64,000 nt of DNA from Phocoena phocoena (lineage: Eukaryota; Chordata; Mammalia; Artiodactyla; Phocoenidae). The stretch is from contig NC_089240.1 of assembly GCF_963924675.1 (NCBI RefSeq), positions 119,231,680 through 119,295,679 on the forward strand, in the 5' to 3' direction. The notes under the pieces were generated by a model. It had not been told where the DNA came from and ran no database searches. It saw only the letters and a program-made list of their open reading frames with translations. This document shows, piece after piece, positions 46,077-57,604 of the stretch (the first letter of the stretch is position 1; each line of letters opens with the position of its first letter). Made by a program: the position numbers and the translations under genes.

Positions 46077-46195
46077 GGGAATTTCCTGGTGGTCCAGTGG
46101 TTAAGACTCTGTGCCCTTATTGCCAGAGTCATGGGTGGGGAACTAAGATCCTGCAAGCCATGAGGTGTGGCCAAAAAAAAAAAAAAAAAGCATAC
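46077..46195 (+). mobile_element. Short CHR/tRNA-type SINE, sense
   Basis: tcctggtggtccagtggtta, a degraded B-box region and aggtgtggcc followed by a pure A tail. Perfect 11 bp duplication aatcacttctg lies at 46066-46076 and 46196-46206. It has only the tRNA-related part. Confidence 0.93.
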
Positions 46196-46209
46196 AATCA
46201 CTTCTGTAA

Positions 46210-46625
46210 TAAGTCACAGTTATCTACTAGAGTGACACACATCTTGGTTATGTTGGGACTGGACAAATGGTTGTCCACCCCATGAAGTCTTTCCTCTTCC
46301 CCCTGGTTTAGTGGAAGAGATAAAATATATGCACTGAATAAAATCTATTTCAAATTGTGGGCTAACACTCACGCATACAAACACATATGCACACACATAT
46401 TTGAACCAAACATTTCGTGGAGCAATACTAGCCCTTTGTGTGATGCATTCTAGCTTTTTCTATTCTATTTCAACTGAAAAACAATACAGGTCATACCCCA
46501 CAACATTTGTTTCTCAAATCACTCATGAGTTTCCACCTGGAGTTTGAAAAACACTTTTTTTAGGGTTTGGTAACGGTTGGAAGACAGAGATGAGGAAGAG
46601 AAGGTGACATGACACATTCCTGCAT
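46210..46625. other. No recognised gene
   Basis: Unclassified, including a CA-rich patch near 46376-46400. Confidence 0.4.
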
Positions 46626-46634
46626 TATTATCAT

Positions 46635-46845
46635 AAAAACAATGTGCTCGTATACTACTTACCAGGTTGCAGGCAGTTCTAAGTACTTTTTATTTATTCA
46701 GTCATTTAATCCTTACTGTCACCCTATGAGATAGGGACAGGTATCTGTAGCCATTTTATAGATGAGGACATGGATGCACAGAGAGGACCAAAGTTACCCA
46801 GGTTTTGACGCCAGACAGCCTGATGCCAGAGACCATGCTCTTAAG
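46635..46845 (-). mobile_element. MIR SINE, antisense
   Basis: attcagtcatttaatcctta, accctatgagatagggacag, cattttatagatgaggacat and agacagcctgatgccagaga follow inverted MIR order. Confidence 0.85.
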
Positions 46846-46849
46846 CCCC

Positions 46850-47830
46850 CTCTAGCAAGTTTTCAGCCAATCATCTTACATAGCGTGCCCTAGTCCACCA
46901 AGGGCTGAGAAAACAATAAGAATAGGTCTGCTCCACAACTAGAAAAAAATAACAGGAATACATACTTCAGCAGGAATGAACAATGCCTTCTTAGTATGTA
47001 GAAGGCAACAATCGAAGTCGATTCCAGACCCCAAGTGTGACTCTCTCCTAGGGACCCTACAAGGGCAGAAATGACGTGCAGAGCAGACAAAACTAGGACC
47101 AACCATTTTCATCCCCTGTTTTGCTTTAGGTCAAGTGAATCAAAGAACTGAAGTAAACACAAACTAATTCAAATCCCCTTTCCTGACTCTCCTCATTTCA
47201 GATTCTGAGAAAGAGTCAAGACACAGAGCAAAGCAAGGTTCAAAAATTAAAATGACAATGAAATACTTCCCAGACCCACTAATTATTGTCTTGACATTTT
47301 ATTAATATCTATGAATACTGTCCCTAAATACTTCTCCTTTTTTTTTTTTTGTTTCTTCATTGATTTTAATTTAGATTGCCTCTGGCTCATAAGCTGGGTG
47401 AATATGCAACCTTTGACAAATCACACTATAAAACTTAGCCACTGTCCTGGATTCCCCTGCACATCCATGCTTAATGAGCAGGTATAATGTTGTGCAGGAA
47501 AATAACACCAATTACCTTAGTACTTTTAAAGACGTGCAGCATACAGAAACAAAGGAGCCACTAAATGAGCTTTGTAGAACAAATGACTTCATTCTGAAGA
47601 GAATTGTCTTCACTGCAGTTTCTGAAAACTTGTGTTCTTGATGATGATCTTATTGATATTGTGTAAATGTTACCTAAATAAACTCCAAAAATTTAACAAT
47701 GTACAGCCTTATATTCATTACATCCAATTGGTTTCTTTCATTCAATCTGTACATTTGACACAGGAACTGATTCTATACCTAATCTTGCACTGTCTTGAAA
47801 TTTATATGAGCTTTATTATATTAAGAATGA
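46850..47830. other. Repeat-poor left flank of the large L1
   Basis: I identify no gene or confident repeat. A T tract occurs at 47339-47350. Composition is AT-rich and changes sharply to GC-rich at the L1 5' end near 47836. Confidence 0.5.
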
Positions 47831-47835
47831 TCAAC

Positions 47836-48546
47836 TCTGCGCCGCTGCCTTGCACCTCCCGCCTCCCAGCCTCCACGCCTCCCCACCAGGTCGGCCCCCG
47901 GGACGCACCACCAGGGTCCATGGGGGATGCGCCTCAGGGCCACCGATCCCACAAGTCTCCACTTCCATCACCTCACCCCCTCCTGCACTCCGCCTGGTCT
48001 TTGGTGTCTTATGTACTCAGGCCCTGACAAATTGGAGGTCTGCCGTGTTGCTGACAGTGTGTTGGTGCTCTGGCCTAGTGTCAGGCCTGAGCCTCTGAGG
48101 TGGGAGAGCTGACTTCAGGACATTGAACCATGAGAGACCTCCTGGCCCCATGTAATATCAATCTGTGAGAGTTCTCCCAGACATCTGCATCTCAGTGCTC
48201 CACTCAATAACCAGCAAGCTCCAGTGCTGGAAACCCCATGCCAAACAGCTAGCAAGACAGAAACACAACCACACCCGTTAGCAGAGAGGCTGCCTAAAAT
48301 CATATTAGGTTCACAGACACCCCAAACACAACACCGGACACAGCCCTGCCCACCAGAAAGACAAGATCCAGCCCCACCCACCATAACACAGGGACCAGTC
48401 CCCTCCACCAGAAAGCCTACACAACCCACTGAACCAACCTACACACTGGGGGCAGACACCAAAAACAACAGGAACTATGAACCTGTAGCCTGCTAAAAAG
48501 AGACCCCAAACACAGTAAGTTAAGCAAAATAAGAAGACAGAGAAAT
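47836..48546 (+). promoter_or_regulatory. L1 5' UTR (internal promoter region)
   Basis: GC-rich block beginning gcgccgctgccttgcacctc with several CpGs (gtcggcccccgggacgcacc), becoming A/C-rich toward ORF1. In mammalian L1s the 5' UTR holds the internal RNA polymerase II promoter. About 710 bp are present, so it may be slightly 5'-truncated. Whether it still drives transcription cannot be read from the sequence. Confidence 0.7.
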
Positions 48547-49405
48547 ATGCAGCAGATGAAGGAGCAAGGTAAAAACCCACAAGACCAAACAAATGAAGAG
48601 GAAATAGGTAGTCTACCTGAAAAAGAATTCAGAGTAATGATAGTAAAGATGATCCAAAATCTAGGAAATAGAATGGAGACAATAGAAAAAACACTTAACA
48701 AGGACTTAGAAGAACTAAAGAACAAACAAACAGTCATGAACAACACAATAAATGAAATTAAAAATTCTCTAGAAGGAATCAAGAGCAGAATAACTGAGGC
48801 AGAAGAACAGAGAAGTGACCTGGAAGATAAAATAGTGGAAATAACTACCACACAGCAGAATAAAGACAAAAGAATGAAAAGAATTGAGGACAGTCTCTGG
48901 GATAACATTAAATGCACCTAACATTTGAATTATAGGGGTCCCAGAAGAAGAGAAATAGAAAGGGACTGAGAAAATATTTGAAGAGATTATAGTTGAAAAC
49001 GTCCTTAATACGGGAAAGTAAATAGTTAGTCAAATCCAGGAAGTGCAGAGAGTCCCATACAGGATAAATCCAAGGAGAAACATGCCAAGACACATATTAA
49101 TCAAACTATCAAAAATTAAATAAAAGAAAAAATATTAAGAGAATCAAGGGACAAGCAACAAATAACATACAAGGGAATCCCCATAAGGTTAACAGCTGAT
49201 CTTTCAGCAGAAACTCTGCAAGCCAGAGGGGAGTGACAGGACATATTTAAAGTGAGGAAAGGGAAAAACCTACAAAAAAGATTACACTGCAAGGGTCTCA
49301 TTCAGATTTGATGGCAAAAATAAAACCTTTACAGACAAGCAAAAGTTAAGCGAATTCAGCACCACCAAACTAGCTTTAAAACAAATGCTAAAGGAACTTC
49401 TCTAG
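48547..49405 (+). pseudogene. L1 ORF1 (RNA-binding chaperone), disrupted
   Basis: Starts at ATG 48547 with MQQMKEQGKNPQDQTNEEEI. The first 124 codons are open, covering the N-terminal part and most of the coiled coil (NNTINEIKNSLEGIKSRITE). An inserted T near 48917 gives a stop at 48919-48921, followed by many stops. The C-terminal domain is still recognisable in nucleotides (tcagcagaaactctgcaagc, tttacagacaagcaaaagtt) to the original stop tag at 49403-49405. ORF1 protein normally coats L1 RNA; this copy cannot make it. Confidence 0.9.
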
Positions 49406-49463
49406 GCAGGAAACACAAGAGAAGGAAAAGACTTACAATAACACACCCAAAGCAATTAAGAAA

Positions 49464-52400
49464 ATGGTAATAGGAACATACAGATGGATAATTACCTTAA
49501 ATGTAAATGGATTAAATTCTCCAAACAAAAGACATAGGCTGCTGAATTGATACAAAAACAAGACCCATATATATGCTGTCTACAAGAGAACCACTTCAGA
49601 CCTAAGGACACATACAGACTGAAAATGAGGGGATGGAGAAAGATATTCCATGCAAATGGAAATCAAAAGAAAGCTGAAGTAGCAACTCTCATATCAGATG
49701 AAATAGACTTTAAAATAAAAACTATTACAAGAGACAAAGAAGGACACTACATAATGATCAAGGGCTCTATCCAAGAAGAAGATACAACAATTGTAAATAT
49801 TTATGCACCCAACGTAGGAGCACCTCAGTACGTAAGGCAAATGCTAACAGTCATGAAAGGGGAAATCAACAGTAACACAATCATAGTAGGGGACTTTAAC
49901 ACCGCACTTTCACCAATGGACAGATCATCCAAAATGAAAATAAATAAGGAAAGACAAGCCTTAAATGACACATTAAACAAGATGGACTTAATTGATATTT
50001 ATAAGACATTCCATCCAAAAACAACAGAATACACTTTCTTCTCAAGTGCTCATGGAACATTCTCCAGGATAGATCATATTTGGGGTCACAAATCAAGCCT
50101 TGGTAAATTTAAGAAAACATAAATCATATCAAGTATCTTTTCCAACCAGAACACTATTAGACTAGATATCAATTACAGCAAAAAATCTGTAGAAAATACA
50201 AACACATGGAGGCTAAACAATACACTACTAAATAATCAAGAGATCACTGAAGAAATCAAAGAGGAAATCAAAAAGTACCTAGAAACAAATGACAATGAAA
50301 ACACGACAACCCAAAACCTATGGGATGCAGTAAAAACAGTTCTAAGAGAGAAGTTTATGGAAATACAATCTTACCTCAAGAAACAAGAAACAGCTCAAAT
50401 AAAAAACCTAACCTTACACCTAAGGCAATTAGAGAAATAAGAACAAAAAAACCCCTAAAGTTAGCAGAAGGAAAGAAACCATAAAGATCAGATCAGAAAT
50501 AAATGGAAAAGAAATGAAGGAAACGATAGCAAAGATCAATAAAACTAAAAGTTGGTTCTTTGAGAAGTCAAACACTATTGATAAACTATTAGCCAGATTC
50601 ATCAAGAAGAAAAGAGAAAAGACACAAATCAATAGAATTAGAAATGAAAAAGGAGAAGTAACAACTGACACTGCAGAAATACAAAGGATCGTGAGAGCTA
50701 CTACACGCAACTGTATGCCAATAAAATGGACAACCTGGAAGAAATGGATAAATTCTTAGAAAAGCACTACCTTCCGATACAGAATAAGGAAGAAATAGAA
50801 AATATGAACAGACCAATCACCAGCACTGCAGTTGAGACTGTGATTAAAAATCTTCCAACAAACAAAAGCCCAGGACCAGATGGCTTCACAGGCGAATTCT
50901 ACCAAACATTTAGAGAAGAGCTAACACTTATCCTTCTCAAACTCTTCCAAAATATAGCAGAGGAAGGAACACTCCCAAATTCATTCTACAAGGCCACCAT
51001 CACCCTGATACGAAAACTAGACAAAGATTTCACAAAGAAAGAAAACTACAGGCCAATATCACTGATGAACATAGATACAAAAATCCTCAACAAAATACTA
51101 GCAGACAGAATCCAACAGCACATTGAAAGGATCATACACCATGATCAAGTGGGGTTTATTCCAAGAATGCAAGGATTCTTCAATATATGCAAATCAAATT
51201 ATGTGATAAACCATATAAACAAATTGAAGGATAAAAACCATATGATCATATCAATAGACGTAGAAAAAGCTTTCCACAAAATTCAACACCCATTTATGAG
51301 AAAACCCTCTTGAAAGTAGGCATAGAGGGCACTTATCTCAACATAATAAAGGCCATATATGACAAACCCACAACCAACCTCGTTCTCAATGGTGAAAAAC
51401 TGAAACAATTTCCACTAAGATCAGGAACAAGACAAGGTTGTCCACTCTCACCACTATTATTCAACATAGTTTTGGAAGTTTTAGCCACAGCAATCAGAGA
51501 AGAAAAAGAATTAAAAGGAATCCAAATCGGAAAAGAAGAATTAGAGCTGTCACTGTTTGCAGATGACATGATACTATACACAGAGAATCCTAAAGATGCT
51601 ACCAGAAAACGACGAGAGCTAATCAATGAATTTGGTAAAGTAGCAGGATACAAAATTAATGCACAGAAATCTCTTGCATGCCTATACACTGATGATGAAA
51701 AATCTGAAAAAGAAATTAAGGAAACACTCCCATTTACCTTTGCAACAAAAATTATAAAATACCCAGGAATAAACCTACCTAAGGAGACAAAAGACCTGTA
51801 TGCAGAAAACTGTAAGACACTGATGAAAGAGGTTAAAGATGATACAAACAAATGGAGAGATATACCATGTTCTTGGATTGGAAGGATCAATATTGTGAAA
51901 ATAACTATACTACCCAAAGCAATATACGGATTCAGTGCAATCCCTATCAAACTACCACTGGCATTTTTCACAGAACTGGAACGAAAAATTTCACAATTTG
52001 TATGGAAACACAAAAGACCCCGAATAGCCAAAGCAATCTTGAGAAAGAAAAACGGAGCTGGAGGAATCAGGCTCCCTGACTTCAGATTATACTACAAAGT
52101 TACAGTAATCAAGACAGTTTGGTACTGGCACAAAACCAGAAATATAGATCAATGGAACAGGTTAGAAAGCCCAGAGATAGACCCATGCATCTATGGTCCC
52201 CTTATCTTTGATAAAGGATGCAAGAATATACAGTGGTGAAAAGACAGCCTCTGCAATAAGTGGTGCTGGGAAAACTGGACAGCTACATGTAAAAGAATGA
52301 ATTTAGAACACTTCCTAACACCATACACAAAAATAAATTCAAAATGGATTAAAGACCTAAATGTAAGACTAGACACTATAAAACTCTTACAGGAAAACAT

Positions 52401-53271
52401 AGGAAGAACACTCTTTGACATAAATCATAGAAAGATCCTTTTTGACCCACCTCCTAGAGAAATGGAAATAAAAACAAAAATAAACAAATGGGACCTAATG
52501 GACTGTAAAAGCTTTTGCACAGCAAAGGAAACCATAAACAAGACCAAAAGACAACCCTCAGAATGGGAGAAAATATTTGCAAGTGAAGCAACTGACAAAG
52601 GATTAATCTCCAAAATATACAAGCAGCTCCTGCAGCTCAATATCAAAAAAACAAACAACCCAATCTGAAAATGGGCAGAAGACCTAAATAGACATTTCTC
52701 CAAAGAAAATATACAGATTGCCAATAATCACATGAAAGGATGCTCAACTTCACTAACCATTAGAGAAAGGCAAATCAAAACTACAATGAGATATCATCTC
52801 ACACCAGTCAGAATGGCCATCATCAAAAAATCTAGAAACAATAAATGCTGGAAAGGGTGTGGGGAAAAAGGAATCCTCTTGCACTGTTTGTGGGAATGTA
52901 GATTGATACAGACACTATGGAGAACAGTATGGAGGTTCCTTAAGAAACTACAAATAGAACTACCATATGACCCAGCAATCCCACTACTGGGCATAAACTC
53001 TGAGAAAACCATAATTTGAAGCAAGTCATGTACCACAATATTCATTGCAGCTCTATTTACAATCGTCAGGACAGGGAAGCAACCTAAGTGTCCATCAACA
53101 GATGAATGGATGAAGAAGATGTGGCACATATATACAACGGAATATTACTCAGCCATAAGAAGAAACGAAATTGAGTTATTTGTAATGAGGTGGATGGACC
53201 TGGAATGTGTCATACACAGTGAAGTAGGTCAGAAGGAGAAAAACAAATACCATATGCTAACACATATATAG
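49464..53271 (+). pseudogene. L1 ORF2 (endonuclease and reverse transcriptase), disrupted
   Basis: ORF2 begins at ATG 49464 (TLNVNGLNS follows) and ends at the tag at 53269-53271. A one-base loss near 49540 shifts the frame. The endonuclease domain then reads CCLQENHF, NIYAPN, VGDFNT and SRIDH, but the SDH catalytic motif is S-N-Q (about 50143-50151). Nonsense codons lie at 50120, 50438, 52237, 52666 and 53017, and further frameshifts near 50450, 50700 and 51300. The reverse transcriptase keeps the active-site box [11 protein letters not shown] (about 51547-51580). The C-terminal Cys motif is [18 protein letters not shown]. From 51310 to 53271 a single frame is kept, broken only by three nonsense codons. 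Confidence 0.93.
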
Positions 53272-53650
53272 GGAACCTAAAAAAAAAGGTTATGAAGAAC
53301 CTAGGGGCAGGACAAGAATAAAGATGCAGATATAGAGAATGGATTTGAGGACATGGGGAGGGGGATGGGTGAGCTGGGACGAGCTGGGATAGTAGCAGTG
53401 ACATATATACACTACCAACTGTAGAGTAGATAGCTAGTGGGAAGCAGCTGCATCACACAGGGAGATCAACTCTGTGCTTTGTGACTATCTAGAAGGGTAG
53501 GATAGGGAGTGTGATGGGGATACGCAAGAAGGAGGGTATATGGGGATATATGTATACATATAGCTGATTCATTTTGTTGTAAAGCAGAAACTAACCCAAC
53601 ATTGTAAAGCAATTATACTCCAATAAAGATGTTAACAAATTTTTTTTATT
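53272..53650 (+). other. L1 3' UTR and A-rich tail
   Basis: Non-coding 3' UTR with gtagatagctagtgggaagc, agctgattcattttgttgta and aattatactccaataaagat, containing the polyadenylation hexamer aataaa. The tail is interrupted by T-rich sequence. Confidence 0.85.
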
Positions 53651-53819
53651 TAAAAAAAAGAGTGAGCATTCTCTAGCAAGAATGCAATACACATAAAGTA
53701 AGTTACTTATCCACAGGTATATTCAGGTAACTGAAAACTGATTAAAGTATAGGGTATAAAGAATTGTTTGGCAATACAGAAAAAAACTATTTTAATAGTT
53801 TTTTGAGGAAAAACAATCA

Positions 53820-53940
53820 ACTGTCAACATGTATTTGTTAAACATCTACTATATGCCTTGTACTATGGCGATTATAATAGTATGAGACTCTATTCTTTCC
53901 CTCAAATTTAATATATGATATGAAATGCTATGACATTATA
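53820..53940 (-). mobile_element. L2-like fragment, antisense
   Basis: aaacatctactatatgcctt and gactctattctttccctcaa match the inverted L2 3' end. Confidence 0.55.
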
Positions 53941-53944
53941 GAGA

Positions 53945-54270
53945 AAGCTTCCCGTTTTAGAGATAAGTGTACCTATATGAAAACAGCTAGATAGACTAAA
54001 CTCCAGAAGAATAAAGTCCATTTAAATTTATCAGGATTTATTAGTTCTGACTTACTAAGCAGAATAGGCAAATCCTCCTCCCAGGCAAGAAACTTTGCAT
54101 TTTATAATCAAGGCAAAATTATTATTGTAGTGAATATATTCTAATTGATTTGTTGTCAGTATATTCTGTTTATAAAAGACTTTGAAAACTTTCTTGGCTT
54201 TCACTTATCAAAGTCATAAAAGCTGCATGAGTCACATATTTCCCTAGTGGCTATTTAAGGTACTGCACTT
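53945..54270. other. No recognised feature
   Basis: AT-rich interval with no repeat or coding signal that I can name. Confidence 0.45.
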
Positions 54271-54287
54271 TCAAAACAGCACATCCA

Positions 54288-54409
54288 GACTTCCCTGGCA
54301 ATCCAGTGGTTAAGACTGCACTTCCAAGGCAGGCGGTGCGGGTTTGATCCCTGGTCAAGGAACTAAGATCCCACATGGTGTGGCCAAAAAATTAAAAAAA
54401 GAATGAAAA
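54288..54409 (+). mobile_element. Short CHR/tRNA-type SINE, sense
   Basis: gacttccctggcaatccagt, then gggtttgatccctggtcaag (B-box-like) and gaactaagatcccacatggt, ending in an A-rich tail. Imperfect flanking duplication acagcacatcca (54276-54287) and ccagcgcatcca (about 54411-54422). Confidence 0.9.
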
Positions 54410-54424
54410 ACCAGCGCATCCATT

Positions 54425-55160
54425 TCTATACTTATACATTGGTTATGAAATATAGAATATGAGCTAAATATACAGCAATATGAGCTATAAATATAGAAGA
54501 TTTAATTTAAGATCTATCCTCTCAGAATATTGTAAGTATACAACTCTGTGCTGTACACAACTCTTTTGAACATTACTCAAGAATAATTCATTGATATTGA
54601 GGATTTTGATCTAGAATTTATGTTGTATAATAACAAGGCTTATGAAAATCTAGGAGGTGACTTTGCTTGTGGAAAAAGTCATTCAACCTTTCAAGTAACA
54701 TAGAGTTCTTGAAGCTATTGAATTAATAATACTACATTTCAGCGTCTTGATGGAGACGTCTTGTATGGATACTGGATTCATAGCCATCATCGTACATGCT
54801 GCATTGCTTTCACAATGAATGCAAAAGACCTCATTGTTCTCCTCACAGACCTAGGTTCTCTCCATCTCCAAAGGCAGTGACTTTGGTAGACTTGACCTCA
54901 GTTAAGTCATCCGTGGTAAGAACGCTTTCACCCTGGTTTTGTTGGGAAATTGTGATTACACACTGAACCAAAATTTAAAGAAATGTCAGAGTAAAGCAAC
55001 AAATTCAGTCCACACATTAAATCTCACATTTCACTGTCTTAATTGGAAACAGTGAGCAGACTATGATCACTTCATACCCCCAAACTCCAACTTATTAAAT
55101 AGATTTTGCAAATAGAAAATAATTCGTTCAGGAATTTTAGTTATATAAACCTAACTTGAA
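54425..55160. other. Repeat-poor, no recognised gene
   Basis: No repeat I can name and no coding pattern. Sequence around 54745-54905 is less AT-rich than its surroundings. Confidence 0.45.
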
Positions 55161-55164
55161 ATGT

Positions 55165-55365
55165 TGTCTATGATAATTACTAGCGTTGTGACCCTGGAAA
55201 GTTATTTAACTTCTCTGAGTTTCATTGTGTCACATATAAAGATAATGATAACAGCACTGATCGCAGCGTTGTTATGAGACTTAAATGGGATTATGTATGC
55301 AACAAGCTTATCACAGTGGCTGACATATACTATGTATACAAAAATATTATTGTTGGTGTTCTATA
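55165..55365 (+). mobile_element. MIR SINE, sense
   Basis: actagcgttgtgaccctgga, tttaacttctctgagtttca, gcgttgttatgagacttaaa and cacagtggctgacatatact are in MIR order. Confidence 0.85.
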
Positions 55366-55389
55366 ATCATCACCATCATTTGGATTCTA

Positions 55390-55460
55390 TAAGGAAGAAT
55401 AGGATACGGTCCCTGTTCTTAGAGAGTTTTGAATCTACCTTGGGAGAAAAACATGTTTAA
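55390..55460 (-). mobile_element. L2 3' fragment, antisense
   Basis: ggtccctgttcttagagagt and aatctaccttgggagaaaaa match inverted L2. Confidence 0.55.
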
Positions 55461-55619
55461 GTGAAATAGTTTTCAGGTGACATTTCAAATAGCTAAATAA
55501 TGAACTTGAGGCAGTACTATTAATTGTCATGAAGATTATATGGAAAATCTTTGCCCTGGCAGGTAAGAAGGAGATAACTGGGAATAGTTGAGATGATACT
55601 CCTTTGAAATTTTTGTTCT

Positions 55620-55750
55620 ACTCCCTCTTGTATCTGTTACTAGTTATCTATGTCTTTAAGCAAAACACACTGCTTCTCCAGACCTGATGGTCCTCATCTG
55701 TAAAATGAAGTGGTTGGACTTTTCTAGAAATAACATTCTAGAAGTCTTTA
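55620..55750 (+). mobile_element. MIR-family fragment, sense
   Basis: gatggtcctcatctgtaaaa followed by gaagtggttggacttttcta fits the MIR/MIR3 3' core. Confidence 0.6.
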
Positions 55751-55869
55751 TTGGAGTGAGAGAAGGATTCACATTTGAATAAACAATCATCAGACCACAG
55801 AAAGGAAACATAGTAAGCATGGATAGTACCAGATATATCAAGGCAAGTGTGAGTAGCTCTTCCTGGCTG

Positions 55870-56440
55870 GAACACACTGTTCAGTTGGGGAAACAGTAGG
55901 GGGAAAAGGCAGGCTGCATGCAGTTTTTGGAGGAATTTGAATACCTTGATAAGAAGTTGGACTTTATTTTACATGAAGTGGGCAGAGTTTTAAAAAGATT
56001 AATCTGTTCTGGTAAATATGAAGAATTTGGGGCAGGGAATAGGCAGAGAGACTGGTTATGAAGATATAATCTAAGCTTTAGCTGGAACTAAAGGAGTAAC
56101 AGAGGAATATAAACACAGATGAGCAAGGTATTATGAAGTGATTTGCAACTGATTGTCAATTGGATAGGACAGGCAAAGCAGAGTTGGCAGAAAATGATTG
56201 AATATTAGAGGTCAGGAAACTGTGGGTGAGTTGGGAAGGAGAGCTAGTTTGGAGTAGTGCAGGGGAATTAAAGAATTAAGCCTTACAAATGTTTCATTTG
56301 TATCATCAAAAACATAATTTAGGTAGACATATTCAAAGGACAAATAGTGGGAAAAGGAGAAGGTATGATGGAACTCTAAATTTGGGAGTTATCTGCATAG
56401 AGGTGATAGCTGAAGTAAATTGATAGGTGAAATCTCAAAA
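55870..56440 (-). mobile_element. L2 3' region, antisense
   Basis: ttgataagaagttggacttt, gggcagagttttaaaaagat, ggcagggaataggcagagag and attatctgcatagaggtgat resemble inverted L2 3' UTR in order. Diverged. Confidence 0.55.
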
Positions 56441-56444
56441 ACAG

Positions 56445-56760
56445 ATTAGCAAACGGTTATGCACAAACAGTGTCATCAGCTTTAGTATTTATTTTAATAT
56501 TTCAAATGAAGGCAGCATAGTATAACTAACCCTGGTAAATGATAAAATGAAAATATTTGACTTGGGGGATATATTTAGTATAAAAAATATTTCTGTTAGT
56601 GTTTGCATTTCTTATTTTAGTGACTGAAGTCAATGTATTCATTTGGTTTCCTCCAAAACCTATTCTGAGGTAAGGATCTGCCCGCAAGTTGTTTGAGAGG
56701 TCATCACAGGAAACACTGTGAGTCAATGGGGAAAGAAGAAAGGTAAGAGAAGAAAGTCAA
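56445..56760. other. No recognised feature
   Basis: No named repeat or exon. Short minus frame 56526-56726 has no domain. Confidence 0.45.
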
Positions 56761-56774
56761 TAAAAAGTACATTG

Positions 56775-56974
56775 GGGTTTCCCTGGTGGCGCAGTGGTTG
56801 AGACTCCGCCTGCCGATGTGGGGGACACGGGTTCATGCCCCGGTCTGGGAAGATCCCATATGCCGCGGAGCGGCTGGGCCTGTGAGCCATGGCTGCTGAC
56901 CCTGCGCGTCCGGAGCCTGTGCTCCACAATGGGAGCGGCCACAGCAGTGAGAGGCCCGGTACCGCAAAAAAAAA
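56775..56974 (+). mobile_element. CHR-type cetacean SINE, sense
   Basis: Full 200 bp type: ccctggtggcgcagtggttg, a B-box-like gggttcatgcc and tgcgcgtccggagcctgtg, ending gtaccgc and an A tail. Duplication aaaaagtacattg (56762-56774) and aaaaagtgcattg (56975-56987), one mismatch. Confidence 0.96.
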
Positions 56975-56989
56975 AAAAAGTGCATTGAT

Positions 56990-57560
56990 AAGGAGGTTAC
57001 CACTGTGGGCAACTGGAACTCAATCCTGTTGTTGATCCTCTGAGAGATGGTGTGGAACACATCTCAGATTATTCTACTAAGGAATGAAGAAGCTGAGATA
57101 TTTATTCAATAACTCATGTCTGCCATTTGTTGAGAGTAGCTCCTGGGATGTTAATTCCCCAGTACTTACAGCCTTTCCCTGTTGGGGACAGTCAGAGAAC
57201 ACTCTAAGAGAGAGGTAGGAAGTCATTGCCCCGTATTGGAATGGTCTGTAGGAGACGTCTGTGCCAGTCAAGATGATATGGATGAAGTGCCAAGAGCACC
57301 TACTAGAGGCAATCATTTTGGTTTGCTTGTATGTCCTGCCTACATAAAACTGGTACTGCAGTGAGGTGTAATGACATTTTCCAGGCAATAAGAAATCTCA
57401 TGGTTAGGTCATATTAACAAAAGGTAACAACATTGTTGCTTCTGAGGTTTCCATGGTCTTATATGTTATCTCCATGCAGGGAATCAAAAGATTAAATTTA
57501 AATTTTTTAAAACAAACGTTTGTGAAAGGAGTCCATTTTTTCCTTTGAAAATAAACAACA
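56990..57560. other. Repeat-poor, no recognised gene
   Basis: The 103-codon minus frame at 57077-57388 and the shorter plus frame overlapping it have no recognisable domain. Confidence 0.45.
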
Positions 57561-57600
57561 GTGTGTGAATGTATGTGTGTGTGTGAGTGTGTGTGTGTGC
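57561..57600. repeat. (TG)n-rich microsatellite
   Basis: Imperfect TG array interrupted by aatgta and gag, directly visible. Confidence 0.9.
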
Positions 57601-57604
57601 AGAT

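Larger units (their letters stand above)
47836..53660 (+). mobile_element. Near-full-length LINE-1, inactivated
   Basis: About 5.8 kb with all L1 parts in order: GC-rich 5' UTR (47836-48546), ORF1 (48547-49405), spacer, ORF2 (49464-53271) and 3' UTR (53272 to about 53640) ending aattatactccaataaagat and an A-rich tail. It is the only copy here with a 5' UTR plus both ORFs. Both ORFs carry stops and frameshifts, so it cannot retrotranspose. No convincing target duplication is visible; aagaatga (47823) and aagagtga (53658) are a weak candidate pair. Its 3' UTR matches the short insertions at 8.2, 24.0, 34.1 and 36.7 kb. Confidence 0.95.

Noticed and set aside
47836..48546. CpG-island promoter of a host gene
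   Set aside because: The GC-rich block leads directly into L1 ORF1 and matches the position of an L1 5' UTR.
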